DNA of 64,000 nucleotides from positions 102,864,583 through 102,928,582 of the forward strand of contig OY744532.1 of NCBI GenBank assembly GCA_963556195.1, read 5' to 3'. This DNA comes from Sepiola atlantica (taxonomy: Eukaryota > Mollusca > Cephalopoda > Sepiida > Sepiolidae). The position numbers and the translations under genes were made by a program. The first letter of the stretch is position 1; each line of letters opens with the position of its first letter. The notes beneath the pieces are model-generated. The model ran no database searches. It had not been told where the DNA came from and saw only the letters and a list, made by a program, of their open reading frames with translations. Below, piece after piece: positions 11,215 through 21,939 of this stretch.

Positions 11215-13136
11215 TGTCAACATCGACTCTGGCAACCCACTCTTATATTTAAGAACCTTGTACCAAATATGTGTAAGGAAATATACGACCTTTTATCCAG
11301 CCCTGAGATCTTCCGGAAAGTAGCCCCATATTACAAATCAGTGTACAGATGACCGTTAAAACAAGAAACACGATCTGAATCCTTGAACAAGAGTAATTTG
11401 ACACAATTCCGAGAGCCTTCAAAATGCGGCTTCTTTAAACGCCTACGGAAATACATCCTCTCTATGTGCCAAGCAGGCGGACAACTATAGTCAGCCGTCA
11501 TAACAGTGTGCAACAGAAAGCAACTTGCATGCATTTCTCAGATGATACGACCTCTATTATTACTCATTAAAAAGCCCAACTGAATAAGGGCTACAGATAA
11601 TTATTTAATAATAAATATTTAATTATCTACATTTGTTTCATCATTGCGGAATCATCAGTGTAGAGATTACTGTTCGAACCAGTCGCACGAAGAAGAGTTA
11701 CTTTTATCAATTCTAGTTTATATATATATGTGTGTGGGTGTGTGTGTGTGTGTGCGTGTGTGTGTGTGTGTGTGTGTAGACATACAATATCTATCAGGTA
11801 TCAGTTGCTAAAAACGAAGTGTTTCAAGTTCAATAAATGTTCGATTATTTAAGTTATGGCTTTAGAAAGAATAACATCTTATCGTCAGATGAATTTAAAG
11901 AGCTACGTTATTAGAGAAATTACTAAAAGGTATTATTTTCAAATATATTAACATAATATAAAAGATACAAACATAGAAAGTGGCCGATGCAAAGAGAAGA
12001 GGTTGAAAATATTTGAAAATCCTCACCGCTGAAGGCGTCATGAAAAGCGATAAATCCAGGAAAAGTTGGCATGAAAAAGTGTAAAATCCGTTGAAGTTTT
12101 GAGAAGTCAAACCATTAACGGCCTAAGTAATTCAGTTGGAAGATGTTGCAATGTAAAATGTTAGGATGTAAGTTGTGTTTTAAAAGCCATTTGAAGGGCT
12201 CCTATAGGGTTATCAGATATAGATTATGATATAGTTGAGGTCAGAGTTAGATAATAAGAAGTAGTTTCAATGCAGGCAACGAGCTAATAAAAACAAACGA
12301 TTCAACAGAAATCGGAAAGTTTAGCAAGCCGTTAAAGAAATTGAAATTGAAATTTAACAGGTGCGTTTAAAAAAGTGGGAGGTAGTAAGGAAGGAGTGGT
12401 GTGAGTGGATAGACGGGTGAAATAAAAGGTGGAGGTTAGGGACTGCCTTGATACACGTCAGCTCCAGATGGAATACAGATTTTAAAGCAAGAAGTGATTA
12501 ATTATGATAATAAAATTGGATGATGGGGAAGATGGACACATGACTAATTCATAAAACATTAAGTGATGTAAGGCACCAGCGGTTGCATCAAACGCAGGGG
12601 GAAGGGTGTGAGATTAATATTAATAGATGTATCTCGGGATTGGCAAAAGGGGTTATTCTGGATACAGATGTTAGGGAGAAAAAAAATAATAAAGGCCAAA
12701 TGAAAGTGAAACTATATTTAAAGTGTAATGAATTAAAGTTCAAATAGAAAGAAAAAAATAAAATTATTTTCGAATATTAAAATAAATGAAGAAGAATAAA
12801 GAAGATACTATCTCTATAGGGAAAATGAACTGTAAGCGAAATATGTCAGATAAGAATATTTTAAATATTAAGCATACTTAGGGGTCTTTAGTCTCACGAT
12901 GCTAGGGAGATTAATATACATGAGCAAAGGTTAGGGTGAGGATAATTAAAAGTAAGTATCTAAAAAAAGAAAAAAGTTACATAAAATAAAATAAGCTGAA
13001 CTTAATTAGAGTGGGAAATTAGATCAGATGAATATATAGCGGGGCATATAGTTATTGTAGTTGGCGGTGGGTTACAAATATTAAAACTGTAAATATGTAG
13101 GGTATGCATTTCTTAATTGATTGATAATGTGTATAA
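11214..13136. other. Non-coding, with a (GT)n tract
   Basis: A (TG)n tract lies at 11728-11778. The frames at 11331-11534 and 11895-12110 show no domain. From 12.1 to 13.1 kb the plus strand is purine-rich (GGGGA, GAAGAAT, AAGGTGG runs) and lacks coding signals. Confidence 0.5.
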
Positions 13137-13330
13137 TTTTAGTTATTCGGACTACATTTCATATCGTGAGTGTTATCAGAACGTTTCGGTCGCTGTAACA
13201 TCAGGCCTTCTTCAGGTGTATCTCCCGGATTAAATAAAGGGTTCTGTTCGAAATTCTGTCCATATTCCCGAGTTCGACATAAATATCACCGACTCTCATA
13301 TGAGAAATGTAGTTCGAATAATCAAAATTA
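13137..13330. repeat. Foldback element, copy 2 (shorter)
   Basis: ATTCGGACTACATTTCATAT near the left end is inverted as ATATGAGAAATGTAGTTCGAAT at 13299-13321. The interior repeats AACGTTTCGG, TTCTTCAGGTGTA and CCCGAGTTCGACA of the 10.4-10.8 kb element. The minus strand contains the CCTGAAGAAGGCC...GACCGAAACGTT hairpin motif. Confidence 0.7.
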
Positions 13331-14568
13331 TGTAGAGTATGTTTTGAGAAATAGGATAAGAGTAACCGTTAGTGGAAATAATTAAGTACATAGATTACGT
13401 CAGAATAAAGGATTACGGATATAAAAGCCATAAGACAGTGGTAAAATTAAAGTTAATAGGGGTACCTTACTTTAATTGATGGATTAATTCAACATTTTAA
13501 CAATGCCAAAGTCTGACGGTCAGCTAAGGTGAGCCTGTGGGTGGGGGGTAATTCAGATGCTTATATTTTGAGGTTAAGGGGGTTTCTAAGTGCGGTGAAG
13601 CCATCAGATAGGGATATATGTGAGCGGGATTAATGTTTCTGTAATTGATATTCTTATATAATATTTACGAAAAGTTTATTTTGTTAAGTTACCTGCAGAT
13701 CACCGGATTCGGATAAAAAATTCAATTATTACATGAAAGTTAATCAAAATAATGTAAATTTATTTCATAAGCAATAAAAAAATATCCACTATGATATTTT
13801 TATCGATCTGTTTATTCCTTCCTTTAGAATTTCTCTTAGTGTCCATTACGGTATCAAGCCGGACACAATGGAACCTATTTTCAGCAATGTCAGTAAATAT
13901 TCATAAAGTAGTGTATAATATTAAAATTACATAATATTGGCTCTTGTAAGATTTATTCTTGAGCACTTTGTAATTTGTCCACTAACTATATAGTTAATAT
14001 TAATATGCAAGGGTTTGACGAAATAATAAACATACGTTAACACTTTAAATATTCTATATCTTTGTGAAACAAACAGCTTTTGTTAAAATGGGATTATCCA
14101 GATGAGTGTTAAGCTCTGCTGTAATTTTGGGTGTCGTGGTTCTGTGCTCTTTCTTCACATTTGTTATAAGGACTTTACGATCTATTTCAGACTATCGGCT
14201 TTCTTCAAGAATTTTATTAAAACGGGGATGTTTTCCTTTATTTTCTATAGACTGTCATCACCTTCCAGAGTGATCCTCTCAATAGGGTTACCGTGTCAGC
14301 AACTTCTGTTACAGAAGTGCCGTCCATACGTGCACCAACAATATGCCCTCTTTAGACATCTGATAGATCTATCATAACATTTTTTCTAACTTTCTGAATT
14401 AAAAAAAAAAATCTAGCCAATTAATTCAGGAAAAAATGAAACAATAACTTCAGTATTTCTTATTTCTGTTCATTGTTTATAGGTATTTAACAATTCATGC
14501 AAAATCAAAGCGGTGTTTTCTATCATTTTGAAGAACATTAGCATACATACACATACCGATACACACAT

Positions 14569-14569
<1 letters not shown>
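13331..14569. other. No gene seen
   Basis: No motif recognised. The 91-codon frame at 14102-14377 is not supported by any domain. Confidence 0.5.
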
Positions 14570-14643
<74 letters not shown>

Positions 14644-14644
14644 C
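14570..14644. repeat. (TA)n microsatellite
   Basis: Long TA run following a short CATACACA stretch. Confidence 0.95.
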
Positions 14645-14760
14645 AATTTCCCAATTTCTCTTTATATATGGCGTTTTCTTCCCTCTCCGTCATAAATCAT
14701 GTAAAATTATAGATTAAATATGCTTCAAGTTTCCCCTCTCTCTAAATATGTATTAGATAT

Positions 14761-14762
<2 letters not shown>

Positions 14763-14797
<35 letters not shown>
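14763..14797. repeat. (TC)n microsatellite
   Basis: About 17 TC units. Confidence 0.95.
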
Positions 14798-14800
<3 letters not shown>

Positions 14801-14899
14801 AGAGACACACATATGCATTGCAAAAGTTTAGAACAACATCGGTACCGTCAGTTTCAACCCCAACAAAAGGACACATTCCCGACCTTTATGCACTCTCCT

Positions 14900-15042
<143 letters not shown>

Positions 15043-15097
15043 CCTTGGGTAAAACTAATTCGAGCTACCGTCACTTCAGAATGTTTACATTGACTGA

Positions 15098-15231
15098 TTA
15101 TAAGCGATATATCAGTGTCGGATAATATCGTATGGGGAATGAGCGCCGACTGTCAGCTCGATGGTTGACTTTCAATCTCTGGTCTAGCCGCACTGAAGAG
15201 CTGTGGTACAGCGAAACAGTATGTATGTTGA

Positions 15232-15233
<2 letters not shown>
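15098..15233 (+). mobile_element. SINE-like unit ending in a hammerhead motif, copy at 15.1 kb
   Basis: A short unit that runs into (TA)n at 15234. The tRNA-like part is weak here (a GGTTGACTTTC sequence in the box B position at about 15163) but clearer in the related copy at 16.1 kb. The shared 3' part is the hammerhead motif listed separately. The boundaries are approximate because I see no target duplication. Confidence 0.5.
15187..15231 (+). ncRNA. Hammerhead ribozyme motif (type I-like)
   Basis: The catalytic core is present in order: CTGAAGA at 15193-15199 (CUGANGA), stem II GCTG/CAGC (15200-15203 with 15209-15212) around a TGGTA loop, then GAAA at 15213-15216. Stem III can form as ACA/TGT (15216-15218 with 15222-15224) with a GTA loop, followed by A17 at 15225. 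Stem I is short: CGCA upstream pairs with TGTT only over 3 bp including a G-U, so activity as a monomer is doubtful. A degenerate homologue lies at 16187-16227. Confidence 0.65.

Positions 15234-15264
<31 letters not shown>
15234..15264. repeat. (TA)n microsatellite
   Basis: TA run directly 3' of the hammerhead-bearing unit. Confidence 0.95.
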
Positions 15265-15266
<2 letters not shown>

Positions 15267-16080
15267 AGAAAGTTTAGTTATTATAAAAAGCAGCTGAATG
15301 ACCAAATTTGCTGTAGGTATTAAACTTAAATCGTAATCGTTATTTTCATGTTTGCAAAAGCAGCTTAGAAGATAAACAATTATGCAAAAATTATAAAAAC
15401 TAAAACCTGCATAACTAAGAAAAAAACCGTCTTTAATAGCATGTTACTCTTGCCTACATTTTTCGGCTATTGTTTTGGTTTTGACTGACAACTAGCTCAG
15501 TTTGCATAAAGAATTAGCCTGACCTACCAACTGCGTCTCAGCGAAGCACCACTTTGCACTGGCGGACCATACATGCACGGTTTCTGCGCCTCGCGGCAGT
15601 ATTTTGTAAAGAACTTCATTCTGACATGTATGAATGAAGAGGCGATCAATCAGCTCTGTGCTTGCATTGTCACGATGTTAGGTTGTGGTCAATATTTTTT
15701 GCGGATGCGGGCGGTGCAGCGGGTATTTTGCAGCGGTCAATCTGTTATTTCTATTTTCGCTGGAGTCTTACCGACTGACCGTCTTCGCATTTAAATAAAG
15801 AGAAAAGAACAGAACGGAAAGTTTTGAGAGAAATGATGAGAAACGGACATTATTTCGTCAGACCTGAGAAGAAATTCAAATGAGGCTAGCAATTCAGTTG
15901 AATAAAAAAGAAAGTTTATCTGTGATAAATCTACATATCATTTTGAACAAGTCTGTTTGTGGATGACTATATAAGCCCACCCCTTTTCTGGGGTTAAGTA
16001 GTGTGCTAAGTAGTATATCCAACTATCATTACGAATGAAGCAAACCTATTTGCAATATACAAATAGAGCACTCTCCGGTA
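15265..16080. other. No gene seen
   Basis: The 73-codon frame at 15573-15794 has no recognisable motif. I see no RNA gene. Confidence 0.45.
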
Positions 16081-16089
16081 GTTTATCAG

Positions 16090-16245
16090 TGATATTTCGC
16101 TTACATACGGCGCTTGTGTTAGAATCACCGAGTGTCAAATAAACGGTCGTAGTTTCGATCCCAGTTTGAAGCACTTGCCTGTCTAACCACACTAAAAAGC
16201 TGTGATGTAGTGAAACAGTCTGTTAATAACTATATATATATATAA
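16090..16245 (+). mobile_element. tRNA-headed SINE-like unit with hammerhead relic
   Basis: A tRNA-like head is visible: GTTTCGATCCCA at about 16152 fits pol III box B, and a GTTAGAATCACCGAG segment about 40 bp upstream is in the box A region. The 3' part CCACACTAAAAAGCTG...GTGAAACAGTCTGTTAATAAC is homologous to the hammerhead at 15187-15231. The unit ends in a short (TA)n. Confidence 0.6.
16187..16227 (+). ncRNA. Degenerate hammerhead ribozyme motif
   Basis: Aligned to the 15.19-kb copy, the CUGANGA core reads CTAAAAA (G5 and G8 lost), stem II is GCTG/TAGT, and GAAA is kept at 16212-16215. Stem III is ACA...TGT. Loss of G5 and G8 should abolish cleavage, so this is a relic. Confidence 0.55.
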
Positions 16246-16677
16246 AGCGAATATGATGTATGCGTGTTACCATCTGCGTCAACAATGACTGAAACAACCG
16301 GCAGACCGGGAATTACAGTTAAACCCTGTTAGCTGTGTAGTCGAGCACTTTCGGGAAAGATACCAACGCCCCAGAAAAAAAACAGTTAAACAGGGATTTA
16401 CCACAAACACCATGGGGAATGGAAATATACATTCTCATGTAAGCTAATAACGCGTCCAAACGAGAGTGACACGTGATTAACATTTCCGAAAAATATGACA
16501 AGATAAGCTGACAAAACCCAGATGGCTAAGTTTTTCTGATAGCAAACCGATGGTACTAATATTGTACTATTTTTTCTGTACCAAAAAGTAAATAAATATT
16601 ACGCTCTTAATTTTAATTTTAATTCTCAAATAATTGAGCACTCTGCTGGGAGTTTTCCTACTATATTACAAAAGAAG

Positions 16678-16678
<1 letters not shown>
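16246..16678. other. No gene seen
   Basis: The minus-strand frame at 16319-16501 has no motif. Confidence 0.5.

Positions 16679-16751
<73 letters not shown>
16679..16751. repeat. (TA)n microsatellite
   Basis: Uninterrupted TA run. Confidence 0.95.
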
Positions 16752-16755
<4 letters not shown>

Positions 16756-16886
16756 TAATGTCTGTTTGTGTAGACGATAACTATCTGCCTTGCAGTTACT
16801 AGTACATTTGGCTTTTCTAAGCCGTATAGAGTTTATTCTCCGTTTGTTTACATACTATCGCCCATTTGTTTACATAATTTGCCTAT

Positions 16887-16887
16887 A

Positions 16888-16964
<77 letters not shown>

Positions 16965-16977
16965 TATATATATATGC
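16887..16977. repeat. (TATC)n-(TA)n compound microsatellite
   Basis: About 9 TATC units passing into TA. Confidence 0.95.
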
Positions 16978-17001
16978 ATTTATTTATAGATAAAATAGTT
17001 A

Positions 17002-17045
17002 TCCGCTGACACGTGTTTCATCGTACTGCAGCTCTTTGAAGCAAA
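17002..17045 (-). ncRNA. Hammerhead relic, minus-strand arm
   Basis: On the minus strand: TTTGCT (stem I), TCAAAGA in the place of CUGANGA, stem II, GAAA (complement of 17016-17019), palindromic stem III ACACGTGT, C17 (complement of 17008), then AGCGGA (stem I 3' strand). TTTGCT and AGCGGA pair over 6 bp with two G-U. The core has lost C3, U4 and G5, so this arm is dead, but its cleavage-site half is intact. Confidence 0.65.
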
Positions 17046-17081
17046 CCGACTATGACAGGTTTCGAGATCTGTCATAAGCTG

Positions 17082-17119
17082 TTTGCTCTGAAGAGTTGCA
17101 GTACGACGAAACACGTGAC
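17082..17119 (+). ncRNA. Hammerhead relic, plus-strand arm
   Basis: GTTTGCT (stem I 5' strand), CTGAAGA at 17088-17094, stem II GTTG/CGAC around CAGTA, and GAAA at 17108-17111. The core is intact, but the 3' half reads CACGTGACC instead of CACGTGTCAGCGG, so the U16.1-C17 cleavage site is lost. The two arms together show the ancestral sequence of the family. Confidence 0.65.
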
Positions 17120-17125
17120 CATGGA

Positions 17126-17189
17126 AAATCTATCTATCTATCTTTCGTACTATCTATCTATCTATCTATCGTACTATATATATGTATAT

Positions 17190-17269
<80 letters not shown>
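17126..17269. repeat. (TATC)n-(TA)n compound microsatellite
   Basis: TATC units interrupted by TCGTACTATC, then about 95 bp of TA. Confidence 0.95.
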
Positions 17270-17271
<2 letters not shown>

Positions 17272-17591
17272 TAGCAGAGTTACCCAGCATTGTTCTGATT
17301 AAAGTGTGAGAAAACATCACAGGCAACATTATTTTAATGAGAGTTTAGTTTAACAGCAACATTTATGTTGTCATCTAGATATATTACCAATTGGTCTATT
17401 AAGATATAAGTAAATACTCTTAACCTAACGCTAATAAATAGATTAAGTGCATCGTGTAACATCTTCTATAATGTGTCATTTAATTGTACATCATAATACA
17501 ATTATAATTAAAGTAGACTTCCCAGTATGTCTTTGTTTTATTGACTTACACGCAAATGAGAGAGTAAGACAGAAAGAGACGTTCTGTGTAA

Positions 17592-17594
<3 letters not shown>
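17270..17594. other. No gene seen; start resembles a recurring motif
   Basis: Positions 17270-17296 (CTAGCAGAGTTACCCAGCATTG) resemble the TAGCGGGGCTACCCGGCGTTG motif at 44969 and relatives at 55.4-55.65 kb. Nothing else is recognised. Confidence 0.45.

Positions 17595-17678
<84 letters not shown>
17595..17678. repeat. (TC)n-(TA)n compound microsatellite
   Basis: About 30 bp of TC then about 50 bp of TA, followed by a GA-rich flank. Confidence 0.95.
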
Positions 17679-17681
<3 letters not shown>

Positions 17682-17834
17682 GGGAGAGAGAAAAAAAGGG
17701 AGATAAAGTTTTAAAGAAATATGAAATGGAGAGAAAGACAGAGAGACAGAGAGGCAGACAAACAGACATATACTACCATTATTAACTTACATTTTATCAT
17801 ATTAAAAAAAAACGAAAATATATATTATTTAATT

Positions 17835-17930
17835 ACAAGATCGGGGTAAAATCGAAACCGCACACTCGATGTTTTCAGTCTGATATTTTCTTAACCAAAC
17901 AAGACATACATTTATTAAGTGTACTTTTAA
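17835..17930 (-). mobile_element. tRNA-derived SINE head, copy 1
   Basis: On the minus strand, TTGGTTAAGAAAATATCAGAC lies in the box A position and GGTTTCGATTTTACC about 45 bp further in the box B position. A related copy is at 19225-19312. No intact tRNA cloverleaf forms, so it is a SINE or tRNA pseudogene. Confidence 0.55.
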
Positions 17931-17939
17931 AATACCCCT

Positions 17940-18330
17940 TATTAGAAAAAAAATTGATTTACGTATTTAAAGTTTTAAATAGGTTATGTCCTAATGGGTC
18001 TATTAAAGGTGAGTGCACGTGAATAATCGGCACATAAACGGTCACTTAGAGATTCGGGAGAAAGTTCTATATATGAGGTAAATTCTATAAAAAATGGATA
18101 TACTTGAAGCTTTAAAGATTGTTCGGCCCCCATAGGTATGTAAGGTTATGAGGGCACGCAGAGATTCCCGGCCACTTTTATTGTCTTCCTTAGAAATATT
18201 TTTTACATGAAAGTTAAAATTAAAAATAAATACATATATTTGAAGTTTTAAGGAAGGTATGCTCTCATAGGCATTTTAGGCGTGACAGTAGAGATTCGGG
18301 AACACTTCCATTGTTTTCCCCGATAAACAG
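17940..18330 (+). repeat. Degenerate tandem repeat, about three units of 120-130 bp
   Basis: Units begin with GAAGTTTTAAA-like sequence, continue with a GTATGTCCTCATAGG-like segment and a GAGATTCGGG segment, then an AT-rich end (starts near 17965, 18105 and 18240). A partial unit recurs at 19360-19430, beside the second SINE head. Confidence 0.6.
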
Positions 18331-18465
18331 TACATAAGAATGCCATTTTAAAGTGTATGAAGATTCTATTGGGAACACAAAATAACATTACACACGCACA
18401 TACACACATACATTGAGGTATTTCTCTAGAGAGAGCGAGAGAAAGTATATAATATATGAATATAG

Positions 18466-18467
<2 letters not shown>

Positions 18468-18494
<27 letters not shown>
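18468..18494. repeat. (TA)n microsatellite
   Basis: TA run at the left edge of the MITE. Confidence 0.9.
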
Positions 18495-18499
<5 letters not shown>

Positions 18500-18896
18500 G
18501 GAAGCATTATTTTAATCAATGAAACAGACGAGTGGAAAAAAAAGGAAAATTGTTAAAATTACCTTAAGGCCTTATCGTCTGACCCTTTGAGATGAAACGT
18601 CAGAATGGTAAATTAAAAGCTAAAAGTCGAATTAGATATGAGAGGAAAAGCTTATTTCAGTTGGAAGAAACGATTGAGATGAAAAAAAAAAGAAAAAAAA
18701 AGGTAAATCTCTCAAAGTTATTGTGGCTTTGAATCATAAAAGATCTCCAACTGATGCTTCAAAATATTTTGTCTACACATATCTCATTCGACGTTTCTTC
18801 TCAGAGGGTCAGACGATAAGGCCTTAAGGTAATTTTTACAATTTTCCTTTTTTTTCCACTCGCCTGTTTCATTGATTAAAATAATGCTTCCTCTAA
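18495..18896. mobile_element. 402-bp MITE with about 107-bp terminal inverted repeats
   Basis: The left arm (18495-18601, beginning TTAGAGGAAGCATTATTTTA) and the right arm (18790-18896) are reverse complements with only a handful of mismatches, including the CCTTAAGGCCTTATCGTCTG block. The central 190 bp are non-coding and A-rich. The superfamily is not clear because no unambiguous target duplication is visible beside the TA tract. Confidence 0.9.
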
Positions 18897-19011
18897 AAGT
18901 GATCCTACGATTCTGTTGTACACAAAATTTACTTTAATTTAGATAGTATTAAAATGGCCCCCGGGGGTAAACGCTTTCAGTGAAAAATGTTTTCCCTTTT
19001 ATTCAAATGAA

Positions 19012-19015
<4 letters not shown>

Positions 19016-19099
<84 letters not shown>
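19016..19099. repeat. (TA)n microsatellite
   Basis: Uninterrupted TA run. Confidence 0.95.
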
Positions 19100-19101
<2 letters not shown>

Positions 19102-19224
19102 GGAAAAATGAATAGAGAGAAAGAGTAAGGAAGTCTAGACAGACAAAGAGACGGAGAAGCCTTATGTACTTAATATACAAAATGTTTCACTTATCATATT
19201 TAAAAAAGAAAAATTCTTCGATTT

Positions 19225-19312
19225 CTATTTATAAACATCGGGGATAGAATTGAAACCGTACACTCGCTGTTTTGACTCTGGCACTTTGTCAACCAAACAA
19301 TTTAGACACTCC
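19225..19312 (-). mobile_element. tRNA-derived SINE head, copy 2
   Basis: Minus-strand GTTTGGTTGACAAAGTGCC (box A region) and GTACGGTTTCAATTC (box B region) align with copy 1 at 17835-17930. Confidence 0.5.
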
Positions 19313-19570
19313 CTACGTCGACTTATAAAACAACACCCATGAGAAAAATCGGGTATACGGCTTTGAAGATTTAAGGATGCCCTGTCTCAATGGGTCACTT
19401 AGATATTCGGACGGTTTAGGATAACGTAGATGACCGCTCTTATTTAGCGACTGGTCACTCATTCTTATTCTGGATGAAACAGAGGAAGTTTGACAGCCGA
19501 ATAAAACCAACGCACCGACCTCGATTACTAGAATACTTCTTAACCACGCCGTCAGTTCGAAGCGCTGTAT

Positions 19571-19885
19571 CTCGATTCGCAGATCTTGGCCTTTTGGTCA
19601 AGATCAAAGTGTAGTATCTGTTCCGATGCATACTGCACCCCATAGACTGGTATTGTCTTGGCTTGATTTACGCCGATCTATGGGTCTGTCCTGTGCAGTT
19701 CTAGGAGGTCCATCCTCCCAGGCTTTGCTTCCCCTCTTTGGGGAGGAGTAAGTTTATTGCTTACTGCCTGAGGCGCCCCTACCGGGGAATGCCGACGGGG
19801 CTGCCCAGGCAATTTTTAAACCCCACTTTCCCGACCCAACCTTGGGTCACATCTTACTTGTGGGAGTAAGATAAAAACTGGCCTT
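19571..19885 (+). mobile_element. U2-snRNA-headed repeat (SINEU-like), copy 1
   Basis: Positions 19585-19623 closely match the 5' end of U2 snRNA: TGGCCTTTTGG, then AAGATCAAAGTGTAGTATCTGTTC. This includes GUAGUA, the branch-point recognition sequence. The match stops after about 50 nt. The following 260 bp are not U2 but are shared with 50493-50790 (CCGATGCATACTGCACCCC, an ATGCCGACGG segment, CCCACTTTCC, GGGAGTAAGATAAA). It is therefore not a simple U2 retropseudogene but a repeat family with a U2-derived head, like the snRNA-headed SINEU elements described in crocodilians. Confidence 0.75.
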
Positions 19886-19899
19886 GTGCCTAACACCTG

Positions 19900-20631
19900 G
19901 AGAAGAGTAAATCAATACTCAGGGGACAATTAATTCGACCAGAAGAATACATTATCTAAAGTTAGACCACAACACGGGTCATGGCGTTGATTCGTTTGAA
20001 GAACGTGTGTGTATTAAGGCAGGCATGCGTATATATTCATATATTTTTTATGGACAGGATTAATGTCGAAATTAATTAATCCACTATTAAGTATTTTGGA
20101 ACACAGCTAAGCGTAACGGATCGTAATGGGTGTTATATTTAGACTTATTTAGATAATCCACAATTAAAGGGGAATCGAATGAAAAGGAGATGGAAGCACT
20201 TTGTGAGGATTTTGATGCCTTGTAAAAATTTGTAAAAATTTGACGATAAGTGTGTGGCACGTGAATTAATATATATTTTCCTACTTACAAATTATTTGGA
20301 GTATTTTAAAAGTTTTTTTTCAGCGGGCATCATGTGGGCAGCTTCCTATCGCAAAATTCAAATATTTAAGCTTATTCCTAATTCATTCAATTTGATCCAT
20401 AGTGAGTTTGTATCAATTAAGCAAAATTATCCGAATTCTACCTTCTTTAAGATTTATTTAATCTTAAGTATTAATATTGAAACATTTTCTAAAATCAAAA
20501 TGATATCATGAATTTTGAGCAATATTCGAATATGGAATTGATTTTAATTCTTGTAAGATTACATCAAAGTGGTGTAAATATGTTCTGTCCAGTCAATTAA
20601 TTTCATCCGTCCCAAGGACATATTTTCTTTT
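19900..20631. other. No gene seen
   Basis: AT-rich. The 85-codon frame at 20254-20511 has no motif. Confidence 0.5.
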
Positions 20632-20672
20632 CTTTCTCTCTCTCTCTATCTCTCTCTCTCTCTCTCTCTCGG
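20632..20672. repeat. (CT)n microsatellite
   Basis: CT run with two A interruptions. Confidence 0.9.
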
Positions 20673-20689
20673 TCTCTCTATCTTTCTCT

Positions 20690-21215
20690 ATTTCACACGC
20701 ATACACACACTCTCTCTCACACTATATATATAGAAAATTCAAATATAACATTTCGAACCACCATGACAGGATAATTAGTTATTATCTGAATAATTTTAAC
20801 AACCTAAGACAATGGAAAAGTGCACACCTGGAAAAACGGTGAGATGTGTCAACGGGGAGGAGAGCATTCCTATAAGTACTCATTGACAAACGTTTCAGAG
20901 GTATCTAGTAAAATATGAATCGTTTTCATCACAGTAATTTAATACTCGGCCATTGTATCATTTCACAAGTATCTGTCATTTTACTAAAGTCCGTTTATCC
21001 CCATCGACCACAGCTGTACAAATTTAGGCGCGTACACACAATAATCCGTACACAAATCTGAGCACTAATCATTTCAACCACTATCTTCACCAAGCGCTTT
21101 ACAATAGTAATGAGCAAGTCAATATAGTCATCTAAATTGTATCTGAGTCCCTTTGCCTAAATGTTTTGCGGAATGATGTGGCCTAATATGGACACCCACT
21201 AAAGCCCATCACATG
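20690..21215. other. No gene seen
   Basis: No motif or repeat recognised. Confidence 0.5.
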
Positions 21216-21677
21216 TTAAGGGAAATTACTCTTCATGAAACGCGGAATTTCGTGCGGAGTGTAGTCTAGCCACTTGTTTTGGCCGATTTGTCGAACACGA
21301 GAGAATAATAGCATCCCTGGTTCACTTAATTGAAGAGTTTCCTGGCTTCCATAAGGCGGTTGTCTTAGGCCTCGATGGTTAATAACTGCCCTTTGCGAAT
21401 CGTGTATGTCGAGTAGCGAAGAGCTTTGTTCAGCGATCTCTTGATAGTTGCCTAATCGGGCGCCCATATCTCTCGCTAAGGTATGTATTGCCTTGCCCGG
21501 ATAATGCCGCCTCTTTTTACTGCAGATTCCCGACGAATTTCGTTGCACAGAACAGCTGTTATGATCTTCTCCGTTAACCACTACTTCCACATCTCCATTA
21601 CAATTCTCTAACTTACTTTTCACAGCCTTAAACCATTCACAGACAACTAAGTTTTCCAAATTTTTAAAACGGCCTTA
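21216..21677 (-). CDS. Unrecognised ORF of about 150 codons, possibly a CENP-B/pogo-type transposase remnant
   Basis: This is the longest non-repetitive open frame outside the retroelements. No ATG opens it. It runs from a stop near 21680 and reads RFKNLENLVVCEWFKAVKSK at its start, faintly like the CENP-B-type helix-turn-helix of Tigger/pogo transposases (an L--W---R pattern). Just upstream in another frame is CKTSEY, also reminiscent of that region. The rest (SKKRRHYPGKA, LSEPGMLLFSRVRQIG) is not recognised, and no DDE triad is seen. It may be a transposon fragment or chance. Confidence 0.3.
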
Positions 21678-21828
21678 ATCCCCATCTAATATTCTGATGT
21701 TTTGCAGCCATCCATTCTTTCTAGCTTTACAATCCACTAATAATACACATAAATAACTATCCATTGCACTTTACCTTATTATATAGTTCAAATGCTTTAG
21801 AAATGAAAAAAGAATCGAATTTGTCGCA

Positions 21829-21854
21829 GAACTCTCTCTTTCTCTCTTTCTCTC

Positions 21855-21936
<82 letters not shown>
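21829..21936. repeat. (TC)n-(TA)n microsatellite
   Basis: Short TC followed by about 95 bp of TA. Confidence 0.95.

Positions 21937-21939
<3 letters not shown>

Larger units (their letters stand above)
17002..17119. repeat. Inverted pair of hammerhead-bearing arms
   Basis: Left arm about 17008-17046 and right arm about 17078-17119 are reverse complements with few mismatches (CACGTGTTTC-TCGTACTGCA core). A second inner hairpin (TATGACAG...CTGTCATA) lies at 17051-17076. The whole forms a nested cruciform flanked on both sides by (TATC)n/(TA)n tracts. Confidence 0.85.

Noticed and set aside
11231..11540. Possible Penelope-like or other RT coding remnant (FRKVAPYYKSVY, then Arg/Lys-rich segments)
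   Set aside because: Only a short, frame-broken resemblance; no conserved catalytic motif could be placed.
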